Source: an uncultured Clostridiaceae bacterium (GTDB lineage Bacteria; Bacillota; Clostridia; Lachnospirales; Lachnospiraceae). Taken from it: a stretch of 17,740 bases of DNA. Position numbers and translations under genes: made by a program. This document shows positions 13,848-17,740 of this stretch, piece after piece (positions within the stretch are counted from its first letter, which is position 1; each line of letters opens with the position of its first letter). A model generated the notes under the pieces. The model saw only the letters and a list, made by a program, of their open reading frames with translations, ran no database searches and was not told where the DNA came from. The stretch covers positions 1 to 17,740 of the forward strand of contig CAUCBQ010000025.1 of NCBI GenBank assembly GCA_958441075.1, in the 5' to 3' direction.

Positions 13848-14601
13848 ACCTCAGAGAAACCTGATAATATTCGTAAACCAGAAGCTCAATCATCGTCATG
13901 GTCTTGGAAAAAAACAGGGTGGGCTTCATATTTCTGTCATCCAGAGGATTGTCGTCCGGCACCTCTATGATACAGCTGCAGTAATCCTTTAAGGGACTTG
14001 CGCCGTCATTGGTAAATCCTACGGTAAACACTGAGTTTTCCTCCGCCATCTTCACCCGGTTAATCACATACTGAGAACGGCCTGACCGGGAAAAGGCGAT
14101 AAAAACACCAATATCCTCCAGATTGTTCTCAAACACGCCGATGGAATCTGCCCCATCGGAAAAAATACATTTGATCCCCAGAACCAGAAGCTTTTTTGCC
14201 AGATATTCCGCCATCATGGAAGAAAAGCCCATACCATAGATAAAAACAACCTGATCCGTCTGATGGATTTTTTCCGCAGCCCGGCGGAGGCTGTGGTAAT
14301 TTTCCATGGAAACAGCCCCTTCTCCTGCAAAATGACTGATAAACTCCTCATTCAGCTCATAGCTTCTGGTTCCCTCCCCCACAGCTCCCAAAAGCTTATA
14401 ATACATCTCAATAAAGCCGTTATAGCCCAGCTTTCTGGAAAGGCGCATCACGGTGGAGGTAGAGGTGAAATTGGCCTTTGCAACGCCTCTGACCCCCAGC
14501 TTTAAGGCCTCGTCAATATGAAGCAGCAGATATTCCAGAACAGCCCGCTCTGTATCCGTCAGTGAAACGCCGCAGGTCAGCTTATTCAGGTCCATATTCA
14601 T
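13846..14601 (-). CDS. RpiR-family regulator (HTH plus SIS domain)
   Basis: This 251-residue transcription factor has an N-terminal RpiR-type helix-turn-helix (about 1-75; the recognition part is KANFTSTSTVMRLSRKLGYN) and a C-terminal SIS sugar-phosphate-binding domain (about 100-230). The SIS part starts with VFIYGMGFSSMMAEYLAKK and contains FSRSGRSQ, the loop that binds the phosphosugar. I chose the ATG at 14601, preceded by AAGGAGAAAGG; a second ATG two codons later is also possible. The longer in-frame start at 14775 is inside the upstream lipoprotein gene and gives a non-family N-terminus. It lies directly before the PTS-GH4 operon but is separated from it by a strong terminator. It is the probable sensor of the phospho-alpha-glucoside, in the manner of GlvR. 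It follows the TRAP-type lipoprotein gene by 46 bases with no terminator visible. Confidence 0.88.
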   Translation of the reverse strand: MNMDLNKLTCGVSLTDTERAVLEYLLLHIDEALKLGVRGVAKANFTSTSTVMRLSRKLGYNGFIEMYYKLLGAVGEGTRSYELNEEFISHFAGEGAVSMENYHSLRRAAEKIHQTDQVVFIYGMGFSSMMAEYLAKKLLVLGIKCIFSDGADSIGVFENNLEDIGVFIAFSRSGRSQYVINRVKMAEENSVFTVGFTNDGASPLKDYCSCIIEVPDDNPLDDRNMKPTLFFSKTMTMIELLVYEYYQVSLR

Positions 14602-14647
14602 AGTTCCTTTCTCCTTTTCCGGTTCTGTTATTACAGCCAGCCTTTTC

Positions 14648-15712
14648 TCACTCCCCCCACTGTCCGGGCAGGTTCTGCAGATATCCCACTGCCACAACCC
14701 GGTCAATGAGGTCAATGTATCTTCCGTCTCTATAGCTGTACCATATCTGCTCACATGTCTGGCGGAACGCTTCATATGCGCTGTCCGTCAACTGGGTAAT
14801 GACTGCATTTTCCTTTAATAGTTCCTCCCTGACAGCCGCCTCTGCCTCAGACCAAAGCTCTCTCTGATATTCGCAGGATTCCTCTGCCGTCTCATCCAGA
14901 ATCCGCAAATCCTCCTCTGACAGCTTTTTCCGGCTTTCCAGGCTCATTACCAGCACATCGGCCGACCGTGTATGATTATCCTCTGTAAAATAAGGGGCTA
15001 CCTCATAAAATCTCTGATTATAATAGTTGACAATCGAATTTTCTGCCGCATCTGCCTCCTTTGACTGCAGCATTCGGTATAGATCCGAATAATCCGCTGT
15101 CACCGGCCTTGCACCCAACGCCCTGGCCATAGCCATAGCCGTCTCCGACTGCTGCACCCGCACCGTAAGTCCCTTAAGCTCCTCCGGGCTGTGTATTTCT
15201 CCCTGGGAGCTGTAAAAGCAGCGGCTTCCCCCATCATAGTAGGTCAGTCCGAACATCCCAATCTCTGCAATCCTGTGTCCCCTGAGAAGCTCTTTACCTA
15301 TGGGACCATTATGAACCTCCCAGAAATGTTCCGAATTTTTGTAAATATAGGGCATCCCCAGCACATTAAATTCCTCTGCAAAATTCCCCAGTGCCGGCAC
15401 ATCTGCCTTTACGATATCCGCTCCTCCGTACTGAAGCTGTTCTAAACAGGCCCGCCCATCCCCCATATCTGCATTATTAAATACTTCTATCTTTACCCGT
15501 CCCTCTGTCCGCTCCTCTACCTGATCTGAAAACCATTCTACTGCCCTTGTAGTAATGCTTTCATCAGGAAGATTATTCTTTAAAAGCAGTGTTACAGAAC
15601 CATCCTCCGGCTGACTGCCGTGATGATCCGGGGCAGAGCCGCAGGCTGCGGTCATCAGACAGAGAACAGAAACACCCGCTAGAAGAAGCAGCCGTTTTTT
15701 TCCATCCATCAT
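14648..15712 (-). CDS. TRAP-type (DctP) solute-binding lipoprotein, orphan
   Basis: This is a 354-residue extracytoplasmic binding protein of the TRAP transporter DctP family. The N-terminus is a lipoprotein signal: KKR, a hydrophobic core, then TAAC with Cys24 as the likely lipidated residue. The -3 position is Thr and not the usual Leu. The mature part shows LKGLTVRVQQSE with the conserved carboxylate-binding Arg, the helix with ALGARPV, and ENSIVNYYNQRFYEVAPYFTEDNH, all typical of DctP. These proteins bind small organic acids such as dicarboxylates, sialic acid or other carboxylates. No DctQ/DctM membrane genes are in the window, so it either works with a transporter elsewhere or serves as a ligand sensor. 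A short AAGGA box precedes the ATG at 15712; a second ATG follows directly. Neighbours are an arginase-fold gene upstream and rpiR downstream. Confidence 0.85.
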   Translation of the reverse strand: MMDGKKRLLLLAGVSVLCLMTAACGSAPDHHGSQPEDGSVTLLLKNNLPDESITTRAVEWFSDQVEERTEGRVKIEVFNNADMGDGRACLEQLQYGGADIVKADVPALGNFAEEFNVLGMPYIYKNSEHFWEVHNGPIGKELLRGHRIAEIGMFGLTYYDGGSRCFYSSQGEIHSPEELKGLTVRVQQSETAMAMARALGARPVTADYSDLYRMLQSKEADAAENSIVNYYNQRFYEVAPYFTEDNHTRSADVLVMSLESRKKLSEEDLRILDETAEESCEYQRELWSEAEAAVREELLKENAVITQLTDSAYEAFRQTCEQIWYSYRDGRYIDLIDRVVAVGYLQNLPGQWGE

Positions 15713-15733
15713 GATTTTTTCCTTTTGTTTTAG

Positions 15734-16546
15734 TTAGTATGAAGTTTTTTCACCTGTCTGGCCTGAACTGTCAGCTTTGATCTCATCATCCCTGGAAAAA
15801 ACAGCCTCCAAAAGCAGCCTATTGGTTCTGTCATTGACCTGGCGCTCTTCTTCTGCCTGCGGCCCTTCTGCACCTTCCGGATTTTCACCGCATATATCTG
15901 CTCCAATCATCCTGCGGCCCTTCAGAAAATCCCTGATAAAATCTACGGTTTCCCTGATTCCGGCCTGTCCCTGATCCCAGTTGGTACGGGCAAAACCGGG
16001 AGAAAGTATATCTTTGTCAACGGATATATACACTGGAAAACCCAGGCTACCGTATTTCCCGTTCTGCCCCAGGGCTTCCTCCGGAATCCAGGTCACCCTG
16101 CTCCACAGTTTTTCAGGCAGTTCCAGCTCCGCCTCTTTAACCGCTTCCTGAGGAGGGCCTGCCAAAAATACATGATTTAAATACGGATTCTGCTCCAATA
16201 CCTTGCGAATCCAGCCCCCGCAGGAGAGAATATCTCCAAACGCAGGCTGCTGCAAATCTGTATGATGGTCCAGTACCAGAAGATCAAAGGGTTCCTTCAC
16301 CAGATCCAGCCACAGCTTTGTAACATAATGATAATTGCCGGAATCTAAAAAATGTATTCCCTCAGGCCCAAAGGGTTCCATCTTCTCCATCAGCCCTTTT
16401 TCTCCTTCTTCGTCACAATAACAGTTAGTACCCGGAATCTTTCTGAAATCCAGCCACAGGATATTTTCCTGCGGATAGCTTTCATAAAAACATTCCGTTT
16501 CATAAATCCCGCTGAAATTCATCAGGATTACCTGTCTCTCTTTCAT
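15734..16546 (-). CDS. Divergent arginase/agmatinase-fold protein
   Basis: This 270-residue protein belongs to the ureohydrolase (arginase/agmatinase/formiminoglutamase) fold by its metal motifs. They are Asp93, His95 and Asp97 in LDHHTD; Asp177 and Asp179 in SVDKDILSPG; and His73 in GNYH, in place of the usual GGDH. All six usual Mn ligands can be assigned, and GADICGEN near 215-222 matches the last strand. The usual first strand and its glycine-rich GGDHS loop are poorly conserved, and the C-terminal 20 residues are polar and look disordered. If active it would hydrolyse a guanidino or related C-N group, but substrate-binding residues are not recognisable. It lies 17 bases after the ogt gene and 21 before the TRAP-type gene. 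GGAGAAGG is close to the ATG at 16546; an ATG eight codons later is an alternative start. Confidence 0.72.
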   Translation of the reverse strand: MKERQVILMNFSGIYETECFYESYPQENILWLDFRKIPGTNCYCDEEGEKGLMEKMEPFGPEGIHFLDSGNYHYVTKLWLDLVKEPFDLLVLDHHTDLQQPAFGDILSCGGWIRKVLEQNPYLNHVFLAGPPQEAVKEAELELPEKLWSRVTWIPEEALGQNGKYGSLGFPVYISVDKDILSPGFARTNWDQGQAGIRETVDFIRDFLKGRRMIGADICGENPEGAEGPQAEEERQVNDRTNRLLLEAVFSRDDEIKADSSGQTGEKTSY

Positions 16547-16563
16547 CCTTCTCCGGCTCCTTT

Positions 16564-17139
16564 TTACAGTGCAGTTCCCTTCTTTGGAACATAAAACTGC
16601 CCCATATCCACACCCTCCAGTTTAAGCAGCGCTTTCTTTGCCTGCATTCCGCCTCCGAACCCGGTCAGGTTTCCTCCCGTTCCCACAACCCGGTGGCAGG
16701 GAATAATAATGCCTATCGGATTGTGTCCCACTGCCCCTCCTACAGCCTGGGCAGACATCCGGGCAATTCCCTTTCTGGCTGCTATCTCTTTTGCGATCTG
16801 ACCGTAGGTCACTGTACAGCCATAGGGAATCTTTAAAAGCTCCTCCCAGACCATTTTTCTGAATTCGCTTCCCTGAGGCGCCAGAGCCGGTGTAAAATCC
16901 GGTTTCTTCCCTGAAAAGTAAATGTCAAGCCAATAAACAGTGTCCACCAATATCCGGGGATATTTGTCCGCATCAGGCGTACACACCTCGCGCCCTTTTA
17001 TCAGTCTCTCCACATCCTGAGGATACCGTTCTCTTGGAAAAGAAAGAGCTGCCAGAGTATCATCCAGAGCTGTAAGAGTCAGTTCCCCAATGGGGGACTC
17101 ATACACCGTCTGATAAATAATTCCTTCTGCACGATTCAT
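16564..17139 (-). CDS. ogt: Methylated-DNA--protein-cysteine methyltransferase
   Basis: This 191-residue suicide enzyme repairs O6-methylguanine (and O4-methylthymine) by moving the alkyl group to its own cysteine. An N-terminal RNase H-like domain (about 8-85) is followed by the C-terminal DNA-binding and active-site domain. The latter has TVTYGQIA (109-116), the hinge Asn140, the nucleophile Cys148 in IPCHRVVG, and LTGFGGGMQAKKALL after it. The helix that normally holds the Arg finger (RAVGGA in human AGT) reads AQAVGGA, with Gln131 at that place, which I believe is frequent in clostridial members. AGGAGG lies 8 bases before the ATG. It starts about 80 bases after the ridA terminator, and I see no clear promoter in that gap. 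It is probably the first gene of a run into the arginase-fold and TRAP-type genes. Confidence 0.92.
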   Translation of the reverse strand: MNRAEGIIYQTVYESPIGELTLTALDDTLAALSFPRERYPQDVERLIKGREVCTPDADKYPRILVDTVYWLDIYFSGKKPDFTPALAPQGSEFRKMVWEELLKIPYGCTVTYGQIAKEIAARKGIARMSAQAVGGAVGHNPIGIIIPCHRVVGTGGNLTGFGGGMQAKKALLKLEGVDMGQFYVPKKGTAL

Positions 17140-17210
17140 TTTTCAAATCCTCCTGTTGTCTCCGGCTCCTGCTGCCTGTGAAACAGCCGGCCTGCAGGCA
17201 TGTCTGCCTT

Positions 17211-17236
17211 AAAAGAAAAAGGAGCCCTGCGGCTCC
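17211..17236 (-). terminator. Intrinsic terminator of ridA
   Basis: GGAGCC (17221-17226) pairs with GGCTCC (17231-17236) around a 4-base loop. On the minus strand this is followed by TTTTTCTTTT (complement of 17211-17220). It lies 32 bases beyond the ridA stop codon and before the ogt gene. Confidence 0.85.
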
Positions 17237-17268
17237 CTTCTCTTTTTATCCAACCTGCAGGCAGCTGA

Positions 17269-17637
17269 TTACTTTACAGCGATTGCCTCAATCTCACAGA
17301 GAACTCCCTTTGGAAGAGTCTTTACTGCTACGCAGCTTCTTGCTGGCTTGGAGGTGAAATACTTTGCGTATACTTCATTGAATGCCGCAAAGTCACCCAT
17401 ATCTGCCAAAAAGCAGGTGGTCTTAAATACCTTGTCAAAGCCGCTGCCTGCTGCTTCCAGAATCGCGCCTACGTTTTTGCAGCTCTGTTCTGCCTGAGCG
17501 GCAATACCGTCTGCTACAGTACCGTCTGCCGGATTTACAGGAATCTGTCCGGATGTATAGATTACTCCATTTACCTCATATGCCTGAGAATAGGGGCCAA
17601 TTGCGCCCGGCGCATTCTTTGTGTCAATTACGTTCAT
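17269..17637 (-). CDS. ridA: RidA-family enamine/imine deaminase
   Basis: This 122-residue member of the YjgF/YER057c/UK114 (Rid) family forms trimers that hydrolyse reactive enamine/imine intermediates such as 2-aminoacrylate, made by PLP enzymes like threonine dehydratase, to ketoacids and ammonia. The active-site residues of the RidA branch are present: Tyr16, Arg100 in PARSCVAV (the catalytic-type Arg) and Glu115/Glu117 in CEIEAIA. The opening GAIGPYSQA is canonical. Length is normal and the frame intact. AGGAGG lies 7 bases before the ATG. The gene is monocistronic, with its own promoter at 17672-17700 and a terminator at 17211-17236. It has no evident link to its neighbours. Confidence 0.93.
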   Translation of the reverse strand: MNVIDTKNAPGAIGPYSQAYEVNGVIYTSGQIPVNPADGTVADGIAAQAEQSCKNVGAILEAAGSGFDKVFKTTCFLADMGDFAAFNEVYAKYFTSKPARSCVAVKTLPKGVLCEIEAIAVK

Positions 17638-17671
17638 TTCAAAATCCTCCTACTGCTTCTTAATAAAACCT

Positions 17672-17700
17672 ATTATAACTAAGTTTTGTATATTATGCAA
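17672..17700 (-). promoter_or_regulatory. Sigma-A promoter of ridA
   Basis: On the minus strand TTGCAT (complement of 17695-17700) and TATAAT (complement of 17672-17677) are separated by 17 bases. Transcription should start near 17665, about 28 nt before the ATG. Confidence 0.78.
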
Positions 17701-17740
17701 TGTTTTCTTATTGATACAAACCTCATATTTATACATCTGT

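Noticed and set aside
14602..14775. 58-residue N-terminal extension of the RpiR-type protein
   Set aside because: It lies in the 3' end of the lipoprotein gene in another frame, and a good ribosome binding site favours the ATG at 14601.
16591..16760. Inactive Ogt because of Gln at the Arg-finger position
   Set aside because: The nucleophile Cys148, the PCHRV motif and the hinge Asn140 are intact, and the AQAVGGA variant appears common in clostridial members, so loss of function is not supported.
17143..17210. Structured RNA or operator between ridA and ogt
   Set aside because: CCGGCT/AGCCGG can pair around a 17-base loop and there is a CTGCAG palindrome, but there is no U-run, no promoter and no recognisable motif.

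Overview
The window looks like chromosomal DNA of an anaerobic gut-type Firmicute, most likely a Lachnospiraceae/Clostridium-like species. The reasons are the moderate GC content, strong AGGAGG-type ribosome binding sites, compact sigma-A promoters, U-tailed intrinsic terminators, and a gene set typical of such genomes (PTS IICB plus GH4, an ANTAR response regulator, PnuC, RidA, an orphan TRAP-type lipoprotein). I see no rRNA, tRNA, CRISPR array, transposase, integrase or phage gene. Sixteen genes are supported, thirteen on the minus strand. This taxonomic call is inference from style and gene content.

Left block (143-3226, minus). An ANTAR-domain response regulator is followed by its own intergenic leader, an APC-family permease and a UcpA-like short-chain dehydrogenase. 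The leader is the most interesting element. It has a sigma-A promoter, two small hairpins with A1/G4 hexanucleotide loops (the recognised ANTAR target pattern), and an intrinsic terminator whose 5' arm overlaps the second hairpin. The inferred circuit is that the phosphorylated ANTAR protein binds the RNA and lets polymerase read through into the permease and dehydrogenase. No cognate histidine kinase is present in the window.

Next (3375-4209, plus) is a pnuC-type vitamin transporter with its own promoter and a short structured leader that can form two mutually exclusive pairings. Convergent to it (4222-7625, minus) is a tightly coupled four-gene operon: a DUF3100-like membrane protein, a small membrane partner, a metal-dependent amidohydrolase/deaminase, and a TauE/SafE-type exporter. 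A Crp/Fnr-type regulator is transcribed divergently (7830-8537), and a perfect 19-bp palindrome lies in the shared intergenic region. This reads as an uptake-hydrolysis-export module for an unknown, probably nitrogen-containing, compound.

A Gfo/Idh/MocA oxidoreductase (8569-9555, minus) and a FUSC-type membrane protein (9708-10754, plus) diverge from back-to-back consensus promoters. The alpha-glucoside block follows: PTS IICB and GH4 6-phospho-alpha-glucosidase (12133-13716 and 10773-12107, minus), preceded by an RpiR-family regulator gene (13846-14601) that ends in a strong hairpin terminator just before the PTS promoter.

The right end (minus) holds an Ogt-type DNA repair methyltransferase, a divergent arginase-fold protein and an orphan TRAP-type substrate-binding lipoprotein, which run with short spacings into the rpiR gene. 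Upstream of these is ridA with its own promoter and terminator. No gene-free stretch exceeds 300 bases; the larger gaps (2395-2653, 3227-3501, 7626-7829, 9556-9707) hold the regulatory elements listed.
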